Below, piece after piece: positions 33,514 to 45,300 of a stretch of DNA of 64,000 bases. The position numbers were made by a program, and so were the translations under genes. The notes beneath the pieces were generated by a model. That model was not told the origin of the DNA. It made no database searches and worked only from the letters and a program-made list of their open reading frames with translations. Position 1 is the stretch's first letter, and the number at the start of each line of letters is the position of its first letter. Source of the stretch: Paulinella micropora (lineage: Eukaryota; Cercozoa; Imbricatea; Euglyphida); NCBI GenBank assembly GCA_009731375.1, contig BJOX01000088.1, positions 660,067-724,066 of the forward strand, written 5' to 3'.

Positions 33514-34102
33514 ATCTCTTATTTATGTCTAGAGGTTCGTCGTACTCCGTGTCCCACCGGTATAGCATACCCGGAGTCATTCTCCCCCTTACAATCACGT
33601 CACTCTCCTTCACTCTTATGGGTTGCTTCAACTGACCGTTCTGGTGAATTACAGATCTGTGGTAAAAATGATCCATGCTGCCGGTTGAAACTATGTTCAC
33701 GGGCACTCTAGGGCGTACAATATCTCTTTCTTTACCAGTACCGGTTTTCCACTCCAATCTACGCGAGTTAATCTCGCTTCTCCCTTCTGCCTTACTACGC
33801 TTTCCCCGTTTCCGGTAATCAGACTAACTGGGGCAATATCAGATATGTTGCTTAAGATAGCCGTGGTGCAAGCTATGTCTCGTGAAAATCCACTGTCCTG
33901 CACTATCATCCTTTCTTTCTTGCTTTTTCCTTTGCCGTCTGCTACCATCACGTTGTGCTCGATAACCTTCGTCTTCTCCTTTTCTTTCTCTTTCTCTTTC
34001 TTTTTCTGGTCTCTCTCCTCTTTTTCCTTCATCTCGTTCTCCGCTCTCTCTTTCTTGTATCGCTCCTCGTACCAGTCGTACTCCTCCCTCGCATCTCTAT
34101 AA
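33473..34102 (-). CDS. copia aspartic protease (minus-strand element)
   Basis: The frame starts with a Lys/Glu-rich linker (about 33960-34032) and reaches the active-site motif IVQDSGFSRDIACTT at about 33900, then SLITGNGESVV. DSG in place of DTG is seen in several copia-type elements, and the same DSG occurs in the plus-strand element. A frame change near 33710 leads into the segment with STGSMDHFYHRSVIHQNGQL before the zinc domain of integrase. Confidence 0.7.
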
Positions 34103-34218
34103 TTCCCGTTTGGGATTGGAAGAGCACTTTCTATCCTGATCTCATCAGAACACCTAGAGTCCTCTCTGTTTTCGGGGTCCTCATCTTCGTCTTCTTCTGA
34201 CGCTCCGTCTACTTCTCG

Positions 34219-36935
34219 TCACTTCGCATCAAACGCTGCCTTCTTCCTAGCTGCTGTCTTTGGTGTAAAGAACAAGTATGCGTCTTCTGAGTGTAATCTG
34301 CGTAAATACGCATTCAAAGATCCCTCTTCCACTACCTCGTTGTGAATCTGGGCTAAGTGAGGCATAGACTCCACTAGTTGCTCTGCAAAAGCGTTTTCGT
34401 GGTTACATGCTAGGTCTAAAATCCCGTAGTCTATTACGGATAGCATTTCCGTGTAGAACTCACTGTACTGGCCGTTCGGCTCCTAACATAACCCATCTTT
34501 CACAGTTAGGTCTTTCAGACCATTCGACATCACAAACAACAAACGTTGTAATTCTGTCGTATGGGGTTTAGGGTGTCCTTCGCTGTGTCTCATCTGACAG
34601 TCCCAAATCGCTCTCTCTTTCTTCATCGACTCTTCTGATGCTGCTTTCAAGCGTGCTTCTCTAACTGACTCCCTTGCCAATGAACACGTCATTTATCGCC
34701 CAAAACATGTCTGTCAGTAGGTTGTCTGTCTCAGCTACCCTCACGCCATTCTCTCTCTTCACCTTCACTACATCACCTGTCTCGTCATCCATGACGCACA
34801 TCTGTAATGACGCAGCCAGCTTCTTTATGTCCTCCCTCTTTTTACTGCCATTATGCCCCCTCTTTTTACTGCTCCCCTCCGTAGTTGTGGTTTGTTGCTG
34901 GGTAGAGCTGGGCAAGTTGTGCTGTGGAGTGGGTGTTGACTGTGTCTCCTGTCCTTCTTCTTCTACTCTATCTACTGGGGACGGACCTTTTGATGGTTGC
35001 GACGGTGGCCATACCTTCCCTTCCGCTGTCGGCCCCTGACGCACAGACACTTCACGCGCAGCTTCGATCTCAGCCATGACCTGCCCGGCCCGCGCTTGAA
35101 CATCTGGCAAATCAGCACATTCAGCCATTAATTTTCCTTCTCGCGGGTTCTCCGGCTTGTTGCCTGACTTGGGTTTTTGAGCGGGAATTACCTTACCTTT
35201 TTGCCCGGGTATTGCCGAATCTTTTTGCGCAAACTGCTGTGCACTCGCCCACTTGCCCTCCTTCTCTCTCTTCACTCTCCTCATCACTTCCTCACTTGGA
35301 TACTCGTTGGTGAGTGGTGGGCGACATGATGAGGGTTGCAGCAGATCGATCTCAGGGAATTGTGGGTCCTGCTTGTAGTGATACCCACACAGTCTGGCAT
35401 ATTTTAGCCTCTTGCCCATACTACCTGCCTTACCTACGCTCCCTTCATCGCCATATTTCACACCACATTGCCCCCCCTTAGAGTTCTTCCCTTCACATTG
35501 GATTGTGTTTCGTTTGGGATTGGGTGTTTGTTTGGTGGGTGTGGTTTGTGGCGTCGTGTGTTTGTGTGCCACTTTGGTTCGTTGGAGAGATTGGGGTGTC
35601 TGTTTCGGTTTCGTCGGTTTCTCTTTTTGGGTTGGTTGCGAGGACGTTTTGCGCACGAGACTCTCGTGCTGTGGAGGGGGTTGGTTGGGAGGGGTTGTTG
35701 AAGAAGGATTGAGTTGTTGTTCACTACTGAGAGTGGGTGGTGAGAGGTTGGATGGGGGAATGCCACCGAGCGAGTAGCGAGTCTGGGAGCTGCTCGACAT
35801 TCTGACCCCCCTCCTCCCCCCCCCCCCAACCNNNNNNNNNNCTCCCCCCCCCCCCTCACGGACTCTTTCGGGTTTTTCAGTGTCGTTCTCACTTGGCTCC
35901 TCTGTTTCACTATCCTCCCCTTCCGTTTCCTCACCTCCTTTTTGGGCTGTGTTGCCCTCTTCTTGTTCCTCATCAGCCTCCATAACAATCAGTTCATAGT
36001 CTTCTTCTTCTGAACTGTCGTCTTCTTCTGAAATGTCTCCTTCCCCTTCTTCCCCTTCTTGTCCATCACCCTTTTCACCTCTTATGAGAGTCACCCCTTT
36101 ATCCCTTTTCTTACGAAACTTACTACCTTTGCTTTGGTTTTCCTTTTTGGGAGGGGCGGTGTTTTGGGACTTATGGCTTCGACGGTAGCTGTTAGAGTAG
36201 TTGTTCTTAGAAAGCTTAGGACAAAACCGTTTAGTGTGGCCAGTCTCATTGCAGTTATAGCACACTGCAGTCAACCACCATTCCTTCCCTTCTGTCGCTG
36301 CCCCATCATGCTTGCCCCCATGTCCACCTTTCTGCCTGTACTTGCTCTTCCCACCCTTCTCCCTCTCCCTCGTCTGCTAGCAATAAAGCTGGTCCCTGTC
36401 CTTCTGCTCTCTCATTCCGTTTTCCCCTCTCATACTTCTTCTTCTTGTTGGATGCCTCCCAAAGCACGTAGACCTCTCTCGCTGCCTCAACTATATCGTT
36501 GTGCTTGGGTCGCACAGCTAGTGCCATACGAAAATGATCAGCAAAGTATTTCTCACCATAGGCAGGATGAGTACTTAGCTTTTCGAGCAACCTGTTTGTT
36601 GATTCGTCCTCTTCAAACTTCTCACCTCTTAGCTTCACTAGCCACTCTTTCTTTAGTAGGTACCTGGTTAGCCAGGCATCTACGTCTTCGTTCTTCCTAG
36701 GCACTCTCTCTCTCTGAACTTCTTTTCTTCCAGATATCTCGCTGCTCCGGAAATTTGTCTGTATTTTCTTTTGACAATGCCGACTTTATCAAACGGATCT
36801 TGTGCATTGCGGCTTCTGAGATATGCGACGACTTTGCAGTTAGAGAATGCAGTAGTTACTAGTAGTTGAAATAGTTTAATACATCGCTGCAAATACTTCT
36901 GCTCCCTTCTCCAATTGAAGCCTGCTCACGCAGCC
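34219..36935 (-). pseudogene. copia gag (minus-strand element), frameshifted and truncated
   Basis: The gag can be followed from 36935 (REQKYLQRCIKLFQLLVTTA) through SGAARYLEEKKF, a frame change, then DVDAWLTRYLLKKEWLVKL, another frame change, and the zinc knuckle CYNCNETGHTKRFCPK at about 36260. A very long Glu/Lys/Pro-rich tail follows, interrupted by a C-run and a 10-N gap at 35832-35841. It includes CEGKNSKGGQCG and KRLKYARLCGYHYKQDP, which the sister gag shares. The C-terminal segment (34483-34692 and 34219-34446) is in other frames. The product would form the particle shell. Confidence 0.7.
35832..35841. other. assembly gap (10 N) in a C-run
   Basis: Ns flanked on both sides by long C runs inside the gag frame. 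Confidence 0.9.
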
Positions 36936-37036
36936 TCTCGTCGTACAGGATGAGCGACTTGCGCGTGTACAGCTTCTGGTACTGCATGAAGAAAATTGTG
37001 CACATCAGCAGTAGATGCTGGGTGGCACATAGTAAC

Positions 37037-38304
37037 CTAACGGACGTGAAGACGGCTGTCATCCATGAACTCGTCGTCGGTCGGGCTGTAATCCCTACTT
37101 CCTCCCTTATTAGGGTAAAGCCGCTTTAACTTGACTGGTTCCTTAATCTTCTCCAACACCTCAGTGTCGATGTCCGACAGGCGAGGCACACCTTTGAAGA
37201 ACATCGCCAGTTTCTTACGTCGCTCCGCTTTGGAGCCCAGGCCGAGGTTAGCAATTAATGTATCAGAATCGATACCCAGATTAGCAGCTTCGTCGGCAAG
37301 GTCATCATTGAATTGGTCTCCGAGGACTGATGCCAACGAACGGGAATGTTTTGCTGCCGTAGCAATCTTCTCCAACTTGCTGTGGGACGACGATGCAGAC
37401 ACCTTGCGTCCGCCCCCATCAACCTTCGTAATAGAGAAGCAGACTTCCTTCTTCTGCTTCTTCAACGCCGACTTCAAATGCGGTAATTGCTTGTACACAA
37501 GCTCAATCTCATGAATCTTGGATTGTAGTTCGTCGTCATCGCTTGGCAAGTCATGTCCAAGGTCATCATCCGGGACGTCGTCTTCGCTTGGCGGGGCGTC
37601 CTTGTCGCTCCCTTCCTCATCCCTATCGTCAGTCTTCTTCCCAGCCGGCGACTTGCGCTTCGGACGGGGGCTACGGGGATTCGGGTGAAGAGCTTTGGCA
37701 TCACTGTCGAGCGCAAAGGCAAGTTCCTTCTTTGCGATCTTCTTCCATTTCCCGGGGTTGCCAATTAGGTAGGTAGCAATAGCTCGTGTAATCAGGGCTT
37801 TCGATGCATCAGACTTGAGTTCAACAGCGCCGTCACAGTAGTTGCCAAGGAGCAGCTTGAGGTTCTTGACAGAGTACATTCTCTTAACGCGACTGACTTT
37901 CTCGTCTTGCTTTAACTTCTTGTCCTCCTCGTGCTTCTTGATCATAGGCTCCGCAGTGATATCAATAAAATTCTTGCGCGTAATGTTGGCAGCGAGTGGA
38001 ATACGAGTGAAGTTGTGATTACAATTGTCGTCGTCGGATGTGGGTCGTAGAGGGATCCGTCGTCCAAAGTGCAGCGGCCAAGTTTGGTCTTGTCCTCTTT
38101 ACGCAGGAAGGCAGTAGGAATAACAGCTTGACACTCGGTTCCCGCAATGCCATAATCAACTTTACATTTGTTGTCACTGGAGATAGCCATAACCTTTCCC
38201 ACAACGAACTTCAGACGATTTCTCTCCCCACATTTCGACGACAGCGTCGGATTCCAAAGCAGTGGCTCCCAGAAAGGAACCACATCTTTTGCCTTGAAAA
38301 CCAT
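37037..38304 (-). CDS. unidentified gene with charged, coiled regions
   Basis: An ATG at 38304 opens MVFKAKDVVPFWEPLLWNP, followed by a compact domain of about 90 residues (KVMAISSDNKCKVDYGIAG, CQAVIPTAFLRKEDKTKLGR). At about 38040, in a run of GAC codons, the frame changes; the continuation reads NFTRIPLAANITRKNFIDIT and joins the 302-residue frame from 37945 to 37037. That frame holds a basic Pro-rich stretch, an acidic stretch (SEDDVPDDDLGHDLPSDDDE) and a helical part (DIDTEVLEKIKEPVKLKRLY). A possible last exon at 36945-36988 (YQKLYTRKSLILYDERLREQ) follows a CATGCAG acceptor. I do not recognise the family. It may be a host gene or the gag of another element. Confidence 0.45.
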
Positions 38305-38711
38305 GCAGAATAGTAGATTAAATAAAGAAAAGGGGGTGGGGGGGATAGATAGAAGAGAGAGAGGCGAGGGGGTAAGGGACAGCGATGAGAAAGATGAAGA
38401 TGACGATGACGACGATAATGGGGGAAGCGGTAACTCAGACAGACGGGCGGAAAGGGCAAGAATGGGGATGGGGCAGAGGCATATATGGGGTTTCGACCCT
38501 TAAGACTTTCTATTTTACAAACATGCAGGGCACTTATAGATCTTCACGGGCGGCATAAATGGGGGATATAGACGGAATCAAAGAGAGACTTTGATTATTG
38601 GGGGGAGAAGGGATGATTGGGGGACAGACAGAAAGCACATACTATTTATTCACAAGCTCACGGGCTCGTTTTAAGCATGGCGTCTCAGGGCAGGGGGGAC
38701 CGCGGCGGGGG
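38305..38711. other. upstream region of the unidentified gene
   Basis: Purine-rich on the plus strand at 38320-38420 (pyrimidine-rich on the gene's strand). No motif is certain. Confidence 0.4.
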
Positions 38712-38862
38712 NNNNNNNNNNNNNNNNNNNNNNNNNNNNNNNNNNNNNNNNNNNNNNNNNNNNNNNNNNNNNNNNNNNNNNNNNNNNNNNNNNNNNNNNN
38801 NNNNNNNNNNNNNNNNNNNNNNNNNNNNNNNNNNNNNNNNNNNNNNNNNNNNNNNNNNNNNN
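38712..38862. other. assembly gap (151 N)
   Basis: A run of Ns next to G-rich sequence; a 30-base G run follows at 38950-38979. Confidence 0.95.
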
Positions 38863-38989
38863 TCGATGTCTCTGCGAGGATAACCTTTTTGGCCTAAGAG
38901 GCATTTGAAAAAAAATTAAGAAAGAGAGTTGTGTGTGAGAGAAGGGAAAAGGGGGGGGGGGGGGGGGGGGGGGGGGGGCGATCATGCAT

Positions 38990-39175
38990 GGACGAAGGAT
39001 CGAGATGGTGCACGAGGAGAACAGCAAGCTTCAAGGCGGCGAGGTCAGCTTCACTGTCAGACGGCGAGGTCAGCTTCAAGGAGGCCAGCTTCAAGGCGGC
39101 GAAGTCCAGCGAGCTTCGAGTCTGCGGGATCGGGGAAGCTTCAAGTCCGAGGGAAGGGGCGCGGTGGGAAGTAGT
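38990..39175. repeat. degenerate AGCTTCAAGGCGGCGAGG repeats
   Basis: About seven imperfect copies of an 18- to 30-base unit built on GCTTCAAGG and GGCGAGGTCAG. They make open frames on both strands without a domain. Confidence 0.65.
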
Positions 39176-39234
39176 CTGAGTGGAGCTGCCGCGCACAAGG
39201 CGGGCGGCGCTGCAAAGGTTACTACTCGCTCGGG

Positions 39235-39685
39235 TTAGTATAGACCGGGTTAGTATAGACCGACACTAGTTCTTGGAGACTCAGTGACGATAAATGACTA
39301 GGTTGCGGTCGTACAGCGGTTTTCAGTATATCCAGGTAATATGGGGTAACGGCTTTATGGGAAATCGGGGAAGTGGTAAGTATTTGAAAGTTATTCAGGT
39401 AATATGGGGTAACGGTAACGGATAACGGCTTCACCCGGAGTTGGGGAAGTGCTAAGTGGTTTCGAGTAATATGGCGTAAGAGTAACAGGCAACGGCTTTG
39501 TTCAGGGTTGGGGGAACTTATATTACTCGAAAACACTTGCCACTTCGTGATAACGGGTAACGGTAATATCTGGCGACAGGAGGGAGCGTGTTGAAATGTT
39601 GGCGAATGGCCCAACTTGAAGTCACTCAAAATCTTACGCAGAGTAAGTGCTGGCGAACGGCCCAACTTGAAGCATTGTTTAATAT
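39235..39685. repeat. degenerate tandem repeats with GGTAATATGGGGTAACGG
   Basis: Three to four imperfect copies of an 80- to 90-base unit containing GTAATATGGGGTAACGG, then two copies of a 27-base unit with GGCGAACGGCCCAACTTGAAG-like sequence at 39595-39621 and 39647-39674. Confidence 0.6.
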
Positions 39686-42117
39686 ATTAATACGAATACG
39701 GCAACGACCGTCACTCAGGTGAATATCATGCATATGTTTCTTAGGGCATTTTAAGCGTTGGTAAAATTAAGGTACTTTTTACGTAATGAGTTTTTAACAT
39801 TTTTTCATTCAGTTTTTTTTGTTAGAAAGCTAGAATGTTGAATTGATGCTATCAAGAATGATTGTCATTTTAACTTTTGAATTTGAATTTGAATTTAAGT
39901 GTTAACGGCAAAATAGTCCGAAACTGAATTTAAGTGTTAACGGTAAAAAAAAGTATAAGTATCTTTTTTTTGTGTGTGTGTGCACTAATATAGGTGTTGA
40001 TCTTTGATAATTGACAATGATTTTTTTGAAAACAATAAATGCCTTTTATACAGAGGTTCCTTAACTTTTGTAGCTTTTTCACCATTTTTTAGAAAAAAAT
40101 CCCGGGAACTCATTCATTTTTTGTGGTGGGTGTCGGGGCCGGCCGGTCTAGGAAAAGATGCCAGAGGAAAGGGTTCCCTGAGTGCATCAGCTATCTTTTA
40201 CCACAAAACATGTTAAAGCTATCCAAGTATATATATAGTAACCTGGAGTGTTTTTGATTACTTAAACAAAATATTTCTTGATAATTTTACTTGTAGACTA
40301 CAAACCAGCTAGGAGAAAACCACCTAATTTTTTTTGTCGAAACACGAAAATCTCAAATTTCGTAGTTCGAGCATTATTTCTTGCACAGACGAATAGGTGG
40401 ATCGTTTTGTACTATGATTAAACGTATTCTTCCAACTTTGTATTATTTGTAAATGTCTGTGGAAGGCAAAAACTCAAAATCACAAAACCAGCATTTTTCT
40501 GGTTTTGGGGCCATATACATCTTAGTATTCATCAGTTTTAAGAATTTTAAGTATTGGAATCGTCTTTCACAACCATAAAGTAAAGCTCCACCAAAGGATT
40601 TTTGTTCATTTTGCCTAGAAGCTACAAACAAAAAAGTGGGTTTTCACAACTTCACGTGTCTGACCTGCACATGCCTATACATTTTTTCCTGGACCTTTCT
40701 CTACAGTTTTTTTAGTGTAATCATGTCTCACTGACATATACTTGCGATAGATACAAAAATATTGAGAATGGGATGTGCCTGCTTCATTCCTGGAGGCATG
40801 CAAGTCCAAGATGTCCGAATGTTAAAAAGGTTTTGACCATTTTTCTTTTGGAGTTCGTGTGATTCTTCAACAAAAACTACGTAGATTTGAAGGTATAGTG
40901 TTTTAGGACTCCCCCAAACTATTTAGGAGCTGTAGGACCGTCGATTGTTTTAGAAATAAATTTTTATTTGCTTGTTCAGCTGCCCTTAAGGGACTGTTTT
41001 CCGGCCGACTCTGTCTGTCTCAGAGATGTTGAAATTTTCTCAAAATTCGATCAAATAGTTTATCGAGATGCATTGTATAACGTTCGATAGTTCAAAAGCT
41101 AAGAAAATAACAAGCAAAAACAGATTCTTTAATCATAATCGTGGTTGCAAACCATTTTTTCACCACATTGAATCAGCAAAAAAGTTACGGCCCGACCTGC
41201 CTTTTTGACAAAGTTTCCGAAATATATTCCACAAGAAATGGTGACTTTTTTACAACTTCAAATGCTTTGTTTGTCAAAAGTACTAAAAATAATTCAAAAT
41301 CGATTGCAGATTCTGAATCAGAGTGATCTGAAGAATTTAACTGTATGTTTTCTTATTTTTAAACCGGCCGCGCACTTAACTTAAATTTTTCCATGTTATA
41401 AGAAACATATGATTGACATTCTATCCCGAGGTTGGTTGGCGCCGGGCGGTATGAGTTCGGCTACTCGCGCGCATAGGGGTGAGCGCGCTCGGGGGGGGGG
41501 GGGAGAAGGGATTATGCCGACACACCCGGTATATGATGGCAATCATGACTTATCGTTCCGGTCTGTCGGTTATCCTTGGTCTGGAGATTACAGAGTCCCT
41601 ACCGTTCACTTTAGGTATTCCTCAGTCTCAATATCGTTAGGACAGTTACTATGATCAGTTATTAAATATCGCACTATTGTAACAAGGCACCGGCAGTGGT
41701 GTCCCGAGTCATCTCGTTATCAGTTCTAATGTTCACTGTGTCGAAGTCGCAGGCCCGGCCCATATCTCGGTGCCACCGGCAGGGTATCATAGTAGAAGGT
41801 TGCAACTTTTTGCAAATCGATTGTGATATCGACAGAGGCCATTTGGTGGCAGCACTTGTTTCCAAATGTGATCAGATGCACTCCGTGACATAGCGTGAAG
41901 ACTGACCCTTCAACTTGAAGGCGCTGTTCTTCAAGTGTGCTTCAAGTTGAGGAAAACCGGCCGGCCCAAGTAGTAGTATTAGTTCAATCAGTTATTAATA
42001 TTAATAACTATGACTAGTATATCATACTAGGCTATCATACTGAAAGTAATCAGTCTGAGCTCTACTGCTGCAGCCTGAGCGCTAGCTTGGTGACAAAGCC
42101 ACTGATCACCACTATGT
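39686..42117. other. AT-rich non-coding stretch
   Basis: About 2.4 kb with no convincing ORF or repeat apart from a G-run at 41491-41502 and short inverted motifs near 42000. It is the left flank of the plus-strand copia element. Confidence 0.5.
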
Positions 42118-42122
42118 CAGTA
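42118..42122. other. target-site duplication CAGTA (left)
   Basis: The five bases before the 5' LTR match the five bases after the 3' LTR at 50652-50656. Confidence 0.8.
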
Positions 42123-42426
42123 CGTTGTAATGTACTACTAATAACCGTTACTCCACTAGTCAATTTACCGGTAATTTGGATAGTCTTAGTCATAGGCAGG
42201 TTCATAGGCCGGACAGTTATTAATACCTTTATTACTGACAAGGAAACTTTCTAGAATATTCGCAAATCATAGTCTGGAATGCCTAGAACCAAATGAGTAT
42301 TACCATTATGTTAAGGTCATCACATTTTGTGTGACCCAAAGTTATTAAAAGTCTTTTCTTCGGTTATTCTTTACCCTTAGCGGGGTAGCTTCCCTAAACT
42401 CTGCGTTTGAGAGACATATTCCGTTG
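42123..42426 (+). repeat. 5' LTR
   Basis: 304 bp, starting CGTTGTAATGTAC and ending ATTCCGTTG. Confidence 0.9.
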
Positions 42427-42440
42427 GTTATGAGCCTTGA
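42425..42440 (+). promoter_or_regulatory. putative primer-binding site
   Basis: TGGTTATGAGCC begins at the LTR end and resembles the initiator-tRNA-Met type TGGTATCAGAGC of copia elements. It contains the gag ATG (42430-42432). Confidence 0.5.
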
Positions 42441-44716
42441 CAAGGAGGCAAGTGTGCCGAAGCACGTATTGAGTCAAGTCCCCATATTCGAGGGCGATGA
42501 CCAAAGCTTTTTGGCCTTGGTCAAGCAAGTTTCAGAAGCACATGCAGGGGGTATCTGTCCACGTGACAGAGATGGTATCTGTGGCATTGGCCGACCCAGC
42601 TAAAGCCAAAAAGGATTTTCCTTACGATGAAGCAAGGGCTAAGGCGGCAGAAAACTTAGAAGAGCCCGACTCGCCCATAAGTGATAGTGAGGAAGATGAA
42701 GAGTCAGACACCTCTCAGAGAGGAAGACAGAGACCCCAGAGAAAGAAAGAAGATCACAAACAACCAGAAGATTGGGATAAAATGACAGCAGAACAAAAGA
42801 GAGAGTGGAAAGAGAAAGAAGCGAGGAAGAAGAAAAGACTAAGTAGAAGACTACTTACAAGAAGAAAGACAGCTATCCGCAAAGAGAAGAAATATTATGA
42901 AAGGATGAAAGCTTTGCAGTTATGTCTGTCTGTGGCCTTTTCCAAAGACAATGTATCTAACTTCCTGCGAACACAGAAGACGAAAGGACCCATTGAAGAG
43001 TTGATAGCAGTAAGAGATCAGTGGGGATGCATTTCCGGAGCAGGTAGGTACATGTTAGAGGAAGAGTTTGAGAGAACGAGGCCAAGGGCAAGTGAGAGGT
43101 ATATAGACTGGCTAAATGAATTTCTCGCAAAGAAAATTCAGCTTGAAAGTTTACGTGGGACGCCATTTTCCGATGAGGAAGCAAAGAGAAAGCTCTTTAA
43201 GAAACTGCGCTACCATCCAGCTTTCGGGGATAAATTTCAGGTGGACCACTATGATCTCCCGGCCAGACTAAGACCAAATTTCTCGGAATTATGCGAAGCA
43301 TCTAAGGAAAGATGGAAAATGTGGGAAGAAAAAGAAAGACGTAACAAATTCCGTGAAAGAAAAGCTCAAATACGCAAACATAACAACAGGAAATCTCGGG
43401 ATGGCAAGCAGCAGCAAGAAACCAATCTCCTAATGGATAACAAAGGGAAAAGGGGAGACAATAAATCGGGACCAAAGACAGCTCCAAACTGGACACTCAA
43501 AGTCACGTGTTTTGGATGCGATGCCAAAGGCCATACCATGAGATATTGCCAGGTGATTTCGGAAAAGTTCCGCAAAGAAGGAAAATTGAAGCGGAATCAA
43601 ACAGAAGACAAGACCACAGAACAAGAAAAGAACGAACAAAAGAACAATTACAAGAACAAAAAGAAACCCTTTCATAAGAAAAAGAAAGCACTCACTTTGA
43701 TAACAACCGACAACGACAAAAACGAAAACGAACAAAGTGACTCTGACACAAACGTTGCTTTAATCCATGTGGGGAACACTTATGATAAGAGCGATGATGA
43801 TGAGGAGGAAAGAGAAAAAGAGGATGAGCAACCAAGCTCACCTCCCGACGAACCTAGAAGTACCCAAGCCCTTTTGAATGATACAAAGACCACACCTAGG
43901 GTAGGGAATAGACGTAGTGAGAGTGGGGAAGAACGGGAAGTGCGGTTAGTATCGGCCACCCTACGAGGTCCCTCCTCACTACGGGGAGAAGGCAAGGAAG
44001 TGCGGTTAGTATCCGCCACCTCACGATGTTCCCCAGTCATCCCTAACCCTAACGAAACTCCTTTGAGGCTTGAGAGTTCTTACGGAGTCGCGCCTGACAC
44101 AAAATGTGCAGGAATAAACAGACGCAAAAAACCTTGTAATGTTTCCGTTGAAAAATCAAAAGGAAAGGGAGTATACGAAAATCACGCGAAACGATTATCT
44201 TATGCGAGGTAGTACTGCGGATATCACGCCACACAAGACCCAGATTACCCGGAGTTGGATTTGTCCGTAAGTCCCGTGTTGCGTCCCCCCAAATCTCCTT
44301 ATTACCCAGACGAGCGAGGTCTTAAAGCTGCGGCATTGGAAAAGTCCCATAAAATTTCGCAAAGACTCGTTTTCGGGGAATTTGAAACTTTACGTGACCC
44401 CCAAATTTGCACAAGTCCACAAGTCTCGCAAAATATTCCGCAACCACCACATGAGAAAAAGTTTAGCAAACATAATCCATTTTCTAGTCAGCGGACCGGC
44501 CAGAGCAAAGAAGGGAGCGAAGAGAGTGGAGTGGTTGAGGGAGAGCAACGACTGGGTCCCACTTCTGCCAACAAGTTCGGCAATCAAGTAGGTCCCACCT
44601 CACAACAACTCCAAATCTCTAGTTCTAGACCAATCACAGCACTCCCACCAACACAAACAACAAACACACAACCCATCAACCCCCCCGTCATCACCTTCAA
44701 AAATATAAATGAATAG
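42430..44716 (+). pseudogene. copia gag (plus-strand element)
   Basis: The ATG at 42430 starts MSLDKEASVPKHVLSQVPIF and leads to FEGDDQSF. There an extra T in a T-run (about 42512) shifts the frame, which continues as WPWSSKFQKHMQGVSVH for about 560 codons. A highly charged Glu/Lys region and a capsid-like helical region follow, then the zinc knuckle CFGCDAKGHTMRYC and an acidic tail. An in-frame TAG at 44210-44212 interrupts YAR and YCGYHATQDPDYPELD; the sister element has no extra codon there. The frame then runs to 44716. The T-run could be a mutation or a +1 frameshift site. Confidence 0.8.
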
Positions 44717-44730
44717 CTATAGCTAAAACG

Positions 44731-45300
44731 TTGATGAATGAGTGCGTGAGGGGAATGAATGGAGAAGTGATGCGTGTTGCGAGTGGCGAGCTAGAGAGAG
44801 ATGACTTTTTGACTGACATTGTAAGAGCAATAGAAGGCTTGGATAGAGCAGTCAGACAGAGTCCAATCACTACACCTCCACAAATCACAGAAGAGGGAGA
44901 AAGTGAGGGTAGAGGAGAGGGAGAACTAGAGACAGAAACAGAGACAGAGACAGAGACAGAGCATGTGTTGATACATGTGAAAAAGAGTGATGAAGAGAGA
45001 CATGACAGTACAGGATAGTGGAGCAAGCACAGACATATCATGCAGAGAAGACAGATTGATGGATGTCGATGAGATAGACCCGGTAGAGCTACTGACAGGT
45101 AATGGAGAGAGGGAGTCGAGTAAGTCAGGAAGAGCTAGGCTGACAGTGATAGATGGGAAAGGAAGGCCTAAATCAGTAGAAAAGAAGATGTTACTCGACA
45201 CTACCTTGCCAGTTAGCATAGTCTCTACAGGACAGATGGACCACAGACACAACAGATCAGTCATTCACCAAAACGGACAGCTAGTGATAAGTAAGCATGA
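44731..45300 (+). CDS. copia aspartic protease (plus-strand element)
   Basis: The frame at 44731-45018 carries a linker of Glu/Thr repeats. The frame opening at 44987 has the active site TVQDSGASTDISC at about 45008, LLTGNGERESS, and STGQMDHRHNRSVIHQNG at about 45230, which links protease to the integrase zinc domain. The two frames overlap by 32 bases. The product would cleave the gag-pol polyprotein. Confidence 0.75.

Larger units (their letters stand above)
29349..36935 (-). mobile_element. 5'-truncated Ty1/copia element
   Basis: On the minus strand: gag with zinc knuckle, DSG protease, HHCC and integrase core, RT, RNase H, polypurine tract and 3' LTR. Integrase before RT identifies Ty1/copia. 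Its proteins align along their length with those of the plus-strand element at 42123-50651 but differ at many positions, so the two are related families, not recent copies. The 5' LTR and the start of gag are missing; element sequence stops near 36935, where an unrelated gene begins. Frameshifts and stops occur throughout. Confidence 0.85.

Noticed and set aside
42497-44212. Host gene coding a Lys/Glu-rich protein
   Set aside because: The CCHC knuckle, position right after an LTR and match to the minus-strand copia gag show it is retrotransposon gag.
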